Shown in pieces: positions 20,218-29,983 of a stretch of DNA of 64,000 bases. Both the position numbers and the translations under genes were made by a program. This DNA comes from Saccharomyces paradoxus. Lineage: Eukaryota; Ascomycota; Saccharomycetes; Saccharomycetales; Saccharomycetaceae. How positions within the stretch are numbered: the first letter of the stretch is position 1; every line of letters starts with the position of its first letter. The notes beneath the pieces are model-generated. The model had not been told where the DNA came from, searched no databases, and worked only from the letters and a program-made list of their open reading frames with translations. Location of the stretch: NCBI RefSeq assembly GCF_002079055.1, contig NC_047498.1, forward strand, positions 833,299 to 897,298, in the 5' to 3' direction.

Positions 20218-22860
20218 ATGGAAAAATCGATTGCCAAGGGTTTAAGCGACAAACTGTACGAAAAACGAAAGGCTGCCGCCTTGGAGTTAGAAAAGTTGGT
20301 CAAACAATGCGTCTTAGAAGGAGACTATGATCGTATTGACAAGATAATAGACGAGCTATGCAGGGACTATGCATATGCATTGCATCAGCCCATGGCTAGA
20401 AATGCAGGATTAATGGGGTTGGCTGCCACGGCAATTGCTCTAGGGATAAACGATGTCGGCCGTTATTTGAGAAATATTCTTCCTCCAGTTCTAGCATGTT
20501 TTGGGGACCAGAATGATCAAGTGAGGTTTTATGCATGTGAGAGTTTATATAACATTGCAAAGATTGCTAAGGGTGAAATACTGGTCTATTTCAATGAAAT
20601 ATTTGACGTTCTTTGTAAAATTAGTGCTGATACAGAAAACTCGGTCCGAGGAGCAGCTGAATTATTAGACCGTTTGATCAAAGATATTGTTGCAGAAAGA
20701 GCATCTAATTATATAAGCATTGTGAATAATGGATCGCATGGTTTGCTTCCAGCCATAAAAACGGACCCAATCAGCGGTGATGTCTACCAGGAAGAATATG
20801 AACAAGATAATCAATTGGCATTCTCTTTACCAAAATTTATTCCTTTACTAACAGAGAGAATTTACGCCATTAACCCTGATACGCGTGTTTTTTTGGTTGA
20901 CTGGCTCAAAGTCCTGCTCAATACCCCAGGTTTAGAGCTTATATCCTATCTGCCATCATTTCTGGGCGGGTTATTCACATTCTTAGGTGATTCCCATAAA
21001 GATGTCAGGACAGTTACACATACCCTTATGGACTCACTACTTCATGAAGTCGACCGCATTTCAAAATTGCAAACTGAAATCAAAATGAAGAGACTGGAGA
21101 GACTGAAAATGCTAGAAGATAAATACAATAACAGTTCTACTCCAACCAAGAAGGCCGATGGTGCACTCATTGCTGAAAAGAAGAAAACTTTAATGACTGC
21201 ATTAGGCGGGCTATCCAAACCTCTGAATATGGAAACTAATGATATTAAATTATCAAATACTAATGAGGCAGATGATGAAAGACATCTGATCAACCACGAA
21301 CAGTTGCTGGATAGCGAGGCAACTAGCCAAGAGCCCCTTCGTGACGGTGAAGAATATATACCTGGCCAAGATATCAACCTGAATTTTCCAGAAGTCATTA
21401 CTGTTTTGGTAAACAATTTAGCATCATCAGAGGCAGAGATTCAATTGATCGCATTACACTGGATACAGGTTATCTTATCCATTTCTCCAAATGTATTTAT
21501 CCCTTTTCTTTCCAAGATTCTTTCTGTACTTTTGAAGCTATTGAGCGACTCAGATCCGCAGATTACTGAAATAGCCCAGCTTGTCAACGGTCAATTACTA
21601 TCATTATGTAGCTCATACGTGGGCAAAGAGACGGACGGAAAAATCGCATATGGCCCGATCGTTAATAGTTTGACTCTGCAGTTTTTCGACAGTAGGATTG
21701 ATGCTAAGATTGCCTGTTTGGATTGGCTCATTTTAATTTATCACAAGGCTCCGAACCAAATTTTAAAACATAACGACAGCATGTTCCTAACTTTATTGAA
21801 ATCGTTATCCAATAGGGATACCGTATTAATTGAGAAAGCTTTAAGTCTTTTACAAAGTTTATGTTCGGACTCAAATGATGATTACTTACGTCAGTTTCTT
21901 CAGGATTTATTGACCTTATTCAAGAGAGATACCAAGTTGGTGAAAACTAGGGCAAACTTTATCATGAGACAAATATCTTCCCGTTTATCACCCGAACGTG
22001 TTTATAAAGTAATTTCCTCGATATTGGACAATTATAATGATACAACATTTGTGAAAATGATGATTCAGATTTTAAGTACAAACTTGATAACTTCGCCGGA
22101 GATGTCGTCATTAAGAAACAAACTTAGAACCTGTGAAGACGGTATGTTTTTCAATAGCTTATTCAAATCTTGGTGTCCCAACCCCGTGTCTGTGATATCC
22201 TTATGTTTTGTAGCGGAAAATTATGAGTTAGCTTACACAGTGCTACAAACATACGCGAACTACGAGTTGAAGTTGAATGATCTAGTGCAGTTAGATATTT
22301 TGATTCAATTGTTTGAGTCGCCTGTTTTCACAAGAATGCGGTTACAACTTTTGGAACAACAAAAGCACCCATTTTTGCATAAGTGCCTATTTGGCATACT
22401 AATGATTATACCACAGTCAAAGGCATTTGAGACATTGAACCGAAGGTTGAATAGTTTGAACATATGGACATCCCAATCTTATGTTATGAACAATTATACG
22501 AGACAAAGGGAAAGTAGTAACTTTTGTGACTCCAATTCTGATATTTCACAAAGATCCGTTAGCCAGAGTAAGCTACATTTCCAGGAACTGATTAATCATT
22601 TCAAGACCGTTTCTGAAGAAGACGAATATTCTTCAGATATGATAAGACTCGATCATGGTGCTAACAACAAATCACTTCTACTAGGAAGTTTTCTGGACGG
22701 TATTGATGAAGATAAACAAGAAATTGTGACACCAATCTCGCCAATGAATGAGGCTATTAACGAGGAAATGGAATCTCCCAACGATAGCAGTTCTGTCATA
22801 TTGAAGGATTCTAGCAGTCTGCCATTCAACCACAGTATGTCCGATAAATCAAAAAAATAA
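20218..22860 (+). CDS. VAC14: Vac14, scaffold of the Fab1 PI(3,5)P2 kinase complex
   Basis: This 880-aa helical-repeat protein has the S. cerevisiae length. HEAT repeats fill most of the first 700 residues, including the Vac14/Fab1-binding repeats at about 50-160. A charged linker with a coiled-coil stretch (LQTEIKMKRLERLKMLEDKY) lies near residues 284-303. The C-terminal part holds the Vac14-Fig4 dimerisation region, followed by an acidic Ser-rich tail. Vac14 holds the kinase Fab1 and the phosphatase Fig4 together on the vacuole membrane and so sets PI(3,5)P2 levels. The start is the ATG at 20218. Confidence 0.96.
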   Translation: MEKSIAKGLSDKLYEKRKAAALELEKLVKQCVLEGDYDRIDKIIDELCRDYAYALHQPMARNAGLMGLAATAIALGINDVGRYLRNILPPVLACFGDQNDQVRFYACESLYNIAKIAKGEILVYFNEIFDVLCKISADTENSVRGAAELLDRLIKDIVAERASNYISIVNNGSHGLLPAIKTDPISGDVYQEEYEQDNQLAFSLPKFIPLLTERIYAINPDTRVFLVDWLKVLLNTPGLELISYLPSFLGGLFTFLGDSHKDVRTVTHTLMDSLLHEVDRISKLQTEIKMKRLERLKMLEDKYNNSSTPTKKADGALIAEKKKTLMTALGGLSKPLNMETNDIKLSNTNEADDERHLINHEQLLDSEATSQEPLRDGEEYIPGQDINLNFPEVITVLVNNLASSEAEIQLIALHWIQVILSISPNVFIPFLSKILSVLLKLLSDSDPQITEIAQLVNGQLLSLCSSYVGKETDGKIAYGPIVNSLTLQFFDSRIDAKIACLDWLILIYHKAPNQILKHNDSMFLTLLKSLSNRDTVLIEKALSLLQSLCSDSNDDYLRQFLQDLLTLFKRDTKLVKTRANFIMRQISSRLSPERVYKVISSILDNYNDTTFVKMMIQILSTNLITSPEMSSLRNKLRTCEDGMFFNSLFKSWCPNPVSVISLCFVAENYELAYTVLQTYANYELKLNDLVQLDILIQLFESPVFTRMRLQLLEQQKHPFLHKCLFGILMIIPQSKAFETLNRRLNSLNIWTSQSYVMNNYTRQRESSNFCDSNSDISQRSVSQSKLHFQELINHFKTVSEEDEYSSDMIRLDHGANNKSLLLGSFLDGIDEDKQEIVTPISPMNEAINEEMESPNDSSSVILKDSSSLPFNHSMSDKSKK

Positions 22861-22961
22861 TTACCATTACCTGATTGAAAGCATGTTTGCTCAAAAATGG
22901 ACTTGGCATGCTACATAAATAGGTACATAAACAGATATTCAGCTGAGGTACATAAGTTTAC

Positions 22962-24278
22962 CTATTGCAACAACTCATCCCTGTAGTGTGTTTGAAAGTT
23001 AACCCTTTTAATCTCACGACGGATCTGCGTATTAATGGCGTTTTTCTCTAATTGTTGCATTTTCTTCATACCCTTCTTATATTGCTTCTCGGTGACGCCA
23101 CTAATCATCCTTCTATCAGCAGCAGTAACAGTTCTTCTGCTTTCATTAGGATTTGGCTGTGAAGGTAAGTTTTGCCTATAGTATCTCTGCCCCGCACGAT
23201 GACCTAGCCTTGCGCCTGTTGGTAAAGTGAGTTCTAAACCTGATTCGTCAATGGACACGGTGGTATAATTTGCATTAATGTCATTTTCGGGCGGGACCAA
23301 TGTGGTATCTACTTCAGCATCTTCTTCATCATATTTGTTCCTACAGATGGAGGAAAGCTTCGAAGTACTTGATCTGCCATTCTGAGGATTTTCGCTAATA
23401 GTGTGGTCATCGTAGGTGAAATCGTAAAATGGGGCGAACAGCTGACGCTCCTCCTTTGTTTCATAGGGCAGTCTGCAATGACGCTTAGAATCCATATGTG
23501 CTCTTATACTTTCCAAACCAGAGCCGTGAAAGTTACAACATAGACAATTATGATCAATGACAATCATCTTTATTAAGAACTCCAATAAACCATTTAGATC
23601 GATCAAATATGATCTCTCAGGTATGAAAAGACCATGCTCGCTAAACATATGTTTGACGTTTCTTTCCACTTCTTTACTGTCTTTCCCGCAATATATACAT
23701 TCCGTGATTGTAATCTTTTCATCTTCTTCTCTATCAATGGGCTTATCCGCCATATCTAATTCATCATCACTGGTAGCGTACTCATAGTTAGAGTCACTAG
23801 TGAAACCGTATTCAGAGACTGTATCTTCACCGTAATCTGTATTTGTGTTTTCTGTTCCTACAGTCAAATTGGACAGTTGTGAAGATATTGATCCAGAAGG
23901 TGATACCGATCTATTCTGCTTTTCTTTGGCAGAATCCCTGTCGCTCCTCTTTAATAAATTTGCACCAACTTTTCTTCCTCTTTTAGACTTAATCGGCTTC
24001 TTCTGTTTTGTTAGCAACGCCTTATTATGGTGGTTACTTTGGTTCATCACAATAGGCTTCAGAACAGGGAAACCAAATTCATCAACCTGATTTTCAGTTT
24101 GTTCCTTTTCAGAAATTTGCAATTTCTCAGCAAATTGTTCCGCACCAATTGGCGGCAGGCTGGCAATTCTTCTCTTTAAGTTGTATCTATGCCATTCTGT
24201 CTTCATGTGATATCTTTGCAAATCGCTCGTCTTGAACTGAATAACACAGCAGTTGCATGTAAAAAAAGCAGAACTCAT
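22962..24278 (-). CDS. REH1: Reh1, zinc-finger factor of late 60S subunit maturation
   Basis: This 438-aa protein is slightly longer than the S. cerevisiae Reh1 that I remember (about 432). A C2H2 zinc finger lies at the N-terminus (C8, C11, H24, H30), and two more Cys/His clusters follow in the middle (ITECIYCGKDSKEVERNVKHM and NCLCCNFHGSG). The C-terminus is basic. Reh1 is the paralogue of Rei1/ZNF622; both act on cytoplasmic pre-60S particles, probing the exit tunnel with their C-terminal tail. The basic patch KKPIKSKRGRKVG near residue 95 fits rRNA contact. It is divergent from RPS29A. Confidence 0.94.
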   Translation of the reverse strand: MSSAFFTCNCCVIQFKTSDLQRYHMKTEWHRYNLKRRIASLPPIGAEQFAEKLQISEKEQTENQVDEFGFPVLKPIVMNQSNHHNKALLTKQKKPIKSKRGRKVGANLLKRSDRDSAKEKQNRSVSPSGSISSQLSNLTVGTENTNTDYGEDTVSEYGFTSDSNYEYATSDDELDMADKPIDREEDEKITITECIYCGKDSKEVERNVKHMFSEHGLFIPERSYLIDLNGLLEFLIKMIVIDHNCLCCNFHGSGLESIRAHMDSKRHCRLPYETKEERQLFAPFYDFTYDDHTISENPQNGRSSTSKLSSICRNKYDEEDAEVDTTLVPPENDINANYTTVSIDESGLELTLPTGARLGHRAGQRYYRQNLPSQPNPNESRRTVTAADRRMISGVTEKQYKKGMKKMQQLEKNAINTQIRREIKRVNFQTHYRDELLQ

Positions 24279-25254
24279 CCTTCAAAATGGTAGGCCTTGA
24301 AGTTTTAAAGCAGCTATAATCTAACAATGATGAAGCGATCGTAAGATAGATCGTACAACTTTATTGCCACCGTCTTTTGGGTATTGCATGACGACTGAGT
24401 TGTTTTATTCTCCTTCGTGAGTGGCAATTTTGTAAAGTCTAACCCAAAAAAGGGACAGCATTCTGAAACACCTGTACCTCCAAAAAACCCATTTCTTTTC
24501 TGTGTTCAAAACTGAATTATAATAAGCGCCTGTCTTCCATGCGTCATTCTGAAAAATTTCAAACCAAATGAATATGGCGGATCTTGATCATAGCGTAGCA
24601 TGAAGGTGCAGCAGCATCAGGCTGGAACACCCTACGGGACACTGCGAAACAGCTGTGGAAAAGTGCTTAATGCAATATACATATAATTAATGATGATTTG
24701 ATACGCGCATTTAAAATTTTCCCAAATTCAAGTATAAGTTGAAATACCACGAACAAAAGTGTAAATTAGGGTATGTACAGAGTGCTATTCGAAGTTAAAA
24801 GTTGTGAGGTACAAAAAGGCTAAAGAGCGAAGATTTCGAGATAAAATGACCCACGTCAACAATAATAGCGTGAACACAAATATCCATAGATTTAAGTCAT
24901 AAGGGCGTACGGAGTGTTGCTAGAAAATTGCTTCTTTTTGATGTTAGAATTTTATTTAATGAACAAGGCATTGAAGAATTGTCAAGCCGACAGGATTGTA
25001 CATTTTACCGGAACTGGAGGAATAAATTCAAGAACTTTGCAGTACAGGCTGCGGCATAATCAGCACAAGAATAAGGTGGTGCTTGATGTCGCGCATCCTG
25101 GTCAAAACAAACCTTCCATGGAACCAGCCCATATTTTGCATGCGATGGAATAACCGGCATGCAAATCCATAAATTATCAACCTCATGCTCTTAAATTTGA
25201 AAAATAAATTAACCAAATTCGTTTGTACTAACAAAGCCTATAATCGCAGATAAA
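24279..25254. other. Divergent promoter region REH1 / RPS29A
   Basis: This stretch is about 980 bp. ACACCTGTACCTC at 24468-24480 fits the Rap1 consensus ACACCYRYACAYM with one clear mismatch, but it is about 775 bp from the RPS29A ATG, further than usual for ribosomal-protein promoters. A 79-codon frame at 24914-25153 opens only with GTG and is not called. I see no RNA gene. Confidence 0.5.
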
Positions 25255-25425
25255 ATGGCTCACGAAAACGTCTGGTTCTCTCACCCAAGAAGATACGGTA
25301 AAGGCTCCCGTCAATGTCGTGTTTGTTCTTCCCACACCGGTTTGATCAGAAAATACGGCTTGAACATCTGTCGTCAATGTTTCAGAGAAAAAGCTAACGA
25401 CATCGGTTTCAACAAATTTAGATAA
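25255..25425 (+). CDS. RPS29A: Ribosomal protein uS14 (Rps29A)
   Basis: This 56-aa protein of the 40S subunit head reads [20 protein letters not shown] at its start. Zinc is held by two CxxC pairs at C21/C24 and C39/C42, as in eukaryotic uS14. The size and sequence are those of yeast Rps29; the ohnologue RPS29B lies on another chromosome. Codon use is strongly biased to the favoured yeast set (AGA, GGT, GTC, TTC), as expected for a highly expressed gene. The sequence around the start is AGATAAAATGGC, with A at -3. No intron is present. Confidence 0.98.
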
Positions 25426-25704
25426 GCCATCATAAATAAACCATGATGAATATATAAGTACTATATGTATACATATATTAAATTGCCTTTTTGTACTTTT
25501 TATTTTTCAATTGCCTTGCAAATTTTTGGTATCCATATGTACCATTGGATTCAAGAACTCATTAATGAGGGTTTAAAATATGCTTTCTGGCTGCCTTGAT
25601 TTGATTGATTGACCTGTGGATATTCTCATGCCCTAAATATCTTACCGTCCAAATACATTACCCCGCCTGGATTGCTTTTTTACTTTTAAAAAAATTCCAA
25701 AGTG

Positions 25705-25712
25705 TATAAAAA
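25705..25712 (+). promoter_or_regulatory. TATA box upstream of the snoRNA
   Basis: TATAAAAA lies about 80 bp before the inferred 5' end of the H/ACA snoRNA. The spacing is typical for a yeast Pol II snoRNA gene, and no protein gene starts nearby on this strand. Confidence 0.5.
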
Positions 25713-25788
25713 GGCAGGACTTTAAGAGTGAACAACAATTTGATGTGCATTTACTGTCTTTTCTTATGATTTTTTTTAAAAGGGTGAA

Positions 25789-25991
25789 TCAAAAAATTTA
25801 TTTTTTACACGGAAACAATGCCACAGTTGACTGAACCTGTCTTCTAACAGTAGTTAATTGCCAGTGTTTCAAACAAGATTTGAAATACGAGTTTCCCAGA
25901 ATAATTTTCATTTGGACAGGATAGGAAGTCCGATTTCTGTGTTGTCTCAAGCGGGGCGATAGGATTGGGATGTCGAAGAAAGTCTACATTA
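25789..25991 (+). ncRNA. SNR34: H/ACA box snoRNA, assigned to snR34
   Basis: Hairpin 1: GAAACA (25812-25817) pairs with TGTTTC (25865-25870); TTGACTG (25827-25833) pairs with TAGTTAA (25851-25857); CTGT/ACAG caps it. The pocket between lower and upper stems is open. An H box (AAACAA or ACAAGA, 25871-25878) follows 14 nt after the upper stem. Hairpin 2 has a tip stem TTGTCTC/GGGGCGA (25942-25948, 25953-25959) with loop AAGC, and GTCC (25928-25931) pairs with GGAT (25968-25971). ACA at 25986-25988 comes 14 nt after that stem and 3 nt before the inferred end. Both 14-nt spacings obey the pseudouridine-guide rule. S. cerevisiae snR34, a 25S rRNA guide, lies between RPS29A and STE23. The 5' end is uncertain by about 20 nt. 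Confidence 0.75.
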
Positions 25992-26160
25992 CTAATATAT
26001 ATTTGTGTACTGTTTCTTGCCAGTAAAAAAAGTCCCTGACAGTAATGAGCCTAAGTCATTTCTGCAGTAGTCTGAGGTATGTGTACTCAGATTAGAAGAT
26101 CGTAAAAGAAATTTTTTATGAAAATACATGTACATACGTTGTCCAGCAAGACAAACCCCT

Positions 26161-29100
26161 TCATTTTCTATTTCCGTCCAATTCAGAACTGTTATTCAGC
26201 TCAGTAGGCGCAGAAGTCTCGAAATTTTTCATTGGTTGACGAACGGGTGCTACAAACAGAGTCGACTTGAATGCTCCGACATCTTCGATCAACTGGCCAG
26301 TTGGATATTTAGCGGTGTCCAATTCGTTTTCATTGAGCTCTTTGTTTTCCACTTGCGATTTCAAATGGAGAATCATTTTTGACGCGTTCTCGCCCATTAT
26401 ACGATTCTCATAAAAATCTATCATTTGCTGTTTTGTAATGTTAGCAACGAGCTTAGCCTTCTTTTGACGATGCGTGAAATTGTAATCGCCCAAGTAAATT
26501 GCCGCTGTATATCTGGCGCTTTCCTCGGCCATATTCTTGAACTTTTGCAATAAACTGTTGCATAACGCCTCTTTATGTTTTTCAAAGTCTTTATCCGTCA
26601 TATTCCTCAAAACTTGACCAAAATTTTCATAAAAATTGTTTATTCTCCACTCTAGATATGGCGTGGTATGTTCTGACTGAATCAAGATCCTGATATTTGC
26701 TGTACCATGATTGTTCAAACTCGAACTGAAAACAACATAGCCCAATTGCTCTTTCGTTCTTAAGGTATCGAAACATGGCTCATGAATCAACTGTGCAAAT
26801 AGTCCGCTGAGGGCGGATAGGTCTTCCGAATAGACATCTAATTGGGTGACATGTTGAATACATGAGTTAACGTTCCGAGAGTCTTTTAAGGCAGTTTCGT
26901 ATCTAAAGGTTTTTCCTTTTGGAAGTAAATAGGATCTCAAACGATTGTTAGAGACTTGCAGATTATTAATGTTGTTTGGAATTAATGACTTAATTAGAGA
27001 ATTCACCTCCAATGCTTCTTCATGTTTTATGTTTCCGTGGATCAAAGTTTCAAAAAAAACGCCTTCATAAATAGTAGGTATGAAGTTGATTAATTGTTCA
27101 AATGTCAATTTCTCAAAAACTTCTAACTTTTCTGCAGTTGACCAAGAACGTTCATTTATTATAGCGTTGTAGTAATTTGACATTTGTGAATAGGGGACTT
27201 CATATAAAATATTTTTCAAATGACGGATGGTCTTATCTTTCAGAATCTCAAAACGGTCCTTCTTAGGTTCGAAAGAAGTAACACCTTGTAAGAACCTTGT
27301 TAATAGAATGATCAATTTTTCATTGAAGCCAGACGCGGTAATGGCAAGACCCTGATTAGTTTTATTGAACGATATACGAAGATCAGCACAAGCAGCATCG
27401 TATTGTAGATCTTTCAAGGCATCGTTAGCTAGCTGGGTGTATAGCGTGGAAAGCATACTATTAATAATGCTTGCGTGTGTGTGTGGAAGTTTAAAGGACA
27501 AGTAAATGTAGCCTCTTGGTTGCCAGAATCGGTCATCCTTCTTGTACCATAACTTGCTGACGTCATCGGATAACAATAAAATAGGTTCATCTAAAGGTTT
27601 AATACCGTCAATTTTATCAACCTTGAAATTTGTTGAAACAAATTCGTTAGGACGTGGTAAAGTTAGTGCCGGGTTCAAACCTGGGGATTTCATGTCTTTT
27701 ATTAAATCTTTTGGATAATCTACCACTTTATACGCAGTACCATACCATTTTTCAGCGGAATCAGTTTCTAAACTTCTTGAGATCAAAGTGACACGAGAGT
27801 TTTCCGGGACCAGAGCATCCGTATATTGGGTAAGCAAATCTGGTTCATATTTCGTTAATAAACCCATGGCTAAAATTCTATCAACAGGAATGTAATCCTT
27901 TTCCAAGCATTTTGCTAGGGAGGAAACTGTCGAAGAGGGGCTTCCAGCCTGCTTAAATTTAAAGGTGGCATTAGAAATATCTTGCAATTCATTGAATATC
28001 CATTTTTGGGGCAGTGAGTTTTTCAACATTTCAATATACTGGAAGATTAAGACAATGACATCACGATAATGCGTCAATCCGTTGTCCGTTAAATCTATGT
28101 CAACAGCAAAAAACGCGTTTCCTTTGGACACTGTATGTCCACCAGCAGATAGTTCATTAGCCCAGCCCAATTTTTTCAAATGTGCTAACAAAGAACCAGA
28201 CCCTTCATGACCGATCAAATGGCTTAATATCCTCGGTGGCTTGGATTCCCAATGTTCCTCCATATCAGGCACAGTGAAGGAAATTTCTAGTTTCTTCAAA
28301 TCTTTCACAGGATGAACCTGAATTATTTTTTGCAAATGCTCAGGGTGCATAATAGGTTCCGCGTAGAAAGGTACTTCACGGCCGTTATTGGCCACATCCT
28401 TAAATAAATTATAAGTCCAATCAGAGAGAGTATCAAGATCTTCTCTGCCAAGGATACATAGCTTCATCAAGTTAGCAGAATAAAAATTCTTATGAAACTT
28501 TAACAATTCATCTCTAACATTTAGCCCATTTTCCTTTGGCAATGTACCCAAAGTTTCGATATTCCCTGTAGAAAATTTGTGATATGGATGGTTTGCATTG
28601 GTCAAAAACTTGTCTAACTGGTAAATCCTCCAAATATCATTCTGTAAATTTTTTTTGTTTTCGCTGTTAACAGCGTTGATCTCTTTATCAGTAGAATCTT
28701 TATTGAAAAGAGGACAAGAGAAAAACCCTGAGAACCTGTCTAGCGCACCAAATAGATGTTGATGATTAACCTCAAAAAAGTAATTTGTGTTTTGCGACGC
28801 TGTGTACGCGTTGGATGAACCGCCATGCTTGCTTAAATAGCTTGAGTATTCGTTTTCATCAGGAAATTTCTCAGAACCCATAAACAAAAGATGCTCGCAG
28901 AAATGAGCTAATCCAGGTAGGTCCTCCGGATCTTCAAAGGCACCGATATTGACGTCTAACGAAGCGGCTGCTTTGTCAGCTTTTGGGTCCTGGATCAACA
29001 GAGCCTTCAACTTATTAGGTAACTCAATGAACCGATACGATCTTTCATCTAAATCTGGCTTCAGGAAGTCCAGGTCGAACGTCTTAAAATTGGAAGTCAT

Positions 29101-29256
29101 ACTATAAGGACCTGTTGTATAATAGTGCGATATACACGTAAATGGCTTAAAGCGTCTTACGGCAAAATTTAAACTGATAGGTGAGAAGTGAACCAATTGA
29201 GTCAGGAGTGGTCTTATTAGATATGCAGAAGAAGAGGCTAAAAGAGCTACGCCCAT
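26161..29256 (-). CDS. STE23: Ste23, M16 (insulin-degrading enzyme family) metalloprotease
   Basis: This 1031-aa protein carries the inverted zinc motif HxxEH as HFCEH at residues 118-122, with the downstream acidic ligand region around NSENKKN. It has the two-halves clamp size of the IDE family. In S. cerevisiae Ste23 (about 1027 aa) acts with Axl1 in N-terminal cleavage of pro-a-factor and also degrades peptides. The frame stays open upstream to a TTG at 29280, but the first ATG is at 29254-29256 (MGVALLASSS). The N-terminus is hydrophobic and basic, and a second Met at residue 53 begins the conserved MTSNFKTF core, so a shorter form is possible. The C-terminus runs a few residues longer (DGNRK) than the S. 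cerevisiae protein that I recall. Confidence 0.95.
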   Translation of the reverse strand: MGVALLASSSAYLIRPLLTQLVHFSPISLNFAVRRFKPFTCISHYYTTGPYSMTSNFKTFDLDFLKPDLDERSYRFIELPNKLKALLIQDPKADKAAASLDVNIGAFEDPEDLPGLAHFCEHLLFMGSEKFPDENEYSSYLSKHGGSSNAYTASQNTNYFFEVNHQHLFGALDRFSGFFSCPLFNKDSTDKEINAVNSENKKNLQNDIWRIYQLDKFLTNANHPYHKFSTGNIETLGTLPKENGLNVRDELLKFHKNFYSANLMKLCILGREDLDTLSDWTYNLFKDVANNGREVPFYAEPIMHPEHLQKIIQVHPVKDLKKLEISFTVPDMEEHWESKPPRILSHLIGHEGSGSLLAHLKKLGWANELSAGGHTVSKGNAFFAVDIDLTDNGLTHYRDVIVLIFQYIEMLKNSLPQKWIFNELQDISNATFKFKQAGSPSSTVSSLAKCLEKDYIPVDRILAMGLLTKYEPDLLTQYTDALVPENSRVTLISRSLETDSAEKWYGTAYKVVDYPKDLIKDMKSPGLNPALTLPRPNEFVSTNFKVDKIDGIKPLDEPILLLSDDVSKLWYKKDDRFWQPRGYIYLSFKLPHTHASIINSMLSTLYTQLANDALKDLQYDAACADLRISFNKTNQGLAITASGFNEKLIILLTRFLQGVTSFEPKKDRFEILKDKTIRHLKNILYEVPYSQMSNYYNAIINERSWSTAEKLEVFEKLTFEQLINFIPTIYEGVFFETLIHGNIKHEEALEVNSLIKSLIPNNINNLQVSNNRLRSYLLPKGKTFRYETALKDSRNVNSCIQHVTQLDVYSEDLSALSGLFAQLIHEPCFDTLRTKEQLGYVVFSSSLNNHGTANIRILIQSEHTTPYLEWRINNFYENFGQVLRNMTDKDFEKHKEALCNSLLQKFKNMAEESARYTAAIYLGDYNFTHRQKKAKLVANITKQQMIDFYENRIMGENASKMILHLKSQVENKELNENELDTAKYPTGQLIEDVGAFKSTLFVAPVRQPMKNFETSAPTELNNSSELDGNRK

Positions 29257-29746
29257 ATAGAGCAATATCGAAATAAGCAAGAATGAAGTCTTCCGAATGG
29301 TTGGTTCTGATTTACTTGTTGATTCTATTTTCCCTGATTCATTCAGAAAAAAAAGGACGAAGTCCTCGAAGTGAAAATTTCAACATCATTAGCAGACCGG
29401 CGCGCCTTCATAACCTGGTACGTGACGCCACCAATAGAAGCTGCCAAAACCACAAGCTAAGAGGCCAAAGGGTGGTCAATAGTACAACAAAATCTCCAAC
29501 AGCGGTACATCGACAGCCCCTTGAAAAGACCAGACACAGCAAAGCTACGGCCATCCCCTTCTCTTGCATTTTCGGTCACAATTTGTTGTGTCCACATCAT
29601 ATATTTTGCCTGTGCGCTTTTGCCAACTTTTCCGCATAAACTAGGGAAACGCGATGAAGAAATGAATTGGCTGAAACATATAACAAGTGTAGTGATAGTC
29701 AACCAGGAAAAGCGGCAAATACAAGAAACACCAAGTCTAGTGCACT
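29257..29746. other. Divergent region STE23 / ECM19
   Basis: This 490-bp stretch holds several overlapping short frames: 29283-29639 and 29521-29844 on plus, 29457-29702 on minus. None shows a recognisable domain. I see no RNA gene or repeat. Confidence 0.5.
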
Positions 29747-29983
29747 ATGCGAAAGAACACTTTGGATATGGTCACTATCGGGATCGCATGCCTTGTGGGA
29801 GTATACACGGGCACGAGGTTCTTCGAGCCCATAGTTATCGATAGATTGCGTAAGGATGGAAGCTTGAGAACGGACATTCCCATCCCAGAATACGACGAAG
29901 ACGGTAACTTGTTGAAGGTCACGCCCTCCTTGTCATCTGCACCACCTGCACCACCTGCACCACCTACACCACCGCAGCAATAA
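29747..29983 (+). CDS. ECM19: Ecm19-like small membrane protein of unknown function
   Basis: This 78-aa protein has one hydrophobic segment (MVTIGIACLVGVYTG, residues 8-22), then a charged region (EPIVIDRLRKDGSLR) and a proline-rich tail coded by a 9-bp repeat (APP units, residues 65-76). By synteny between STE23 and CCW14 this is YLR390W/ECM19, which was found in S. cerevisiae mitochondria and linked to cell-wall phenotypes; its molecular role is unknown. The S. cerevisiae annotation, as I recall, is longer (about 112 aa). Here an in-frame TAG at 29738-29740, two codons before the ATG, prevents any upstream extension. The short hydrophobic N-terminus suggests a single-pass inner-membrane protein, but this is inference. 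Confidence 0.8.
   Translation: MRKNTLDMVTIGIACLVGVYTGTRFFEPIVIDRLRKDGSLRTDIPIPEYDEDGNLLKVTPSLSSAPPAPPAPPTPPQQ
29939..29974 (+). repeat. 9-bp tandem repeat GCACCACCT coding APP units
   Basis: Three exact copies of GCACCACCT (29939-29965) and a fourth diverged copy (ACACCACCG) encode APPAPPAPPTPP at the C-terminus of Ecm19. In-frame repeats of this size change copy number readily. Confidence 0.85.

Noticed and set aside
24914-25153. 79-codon frame upstream of RPS29A
   Set aside because: It opens with GTG, has no family resemblance, and lies in the ribosomal-protein promoter.
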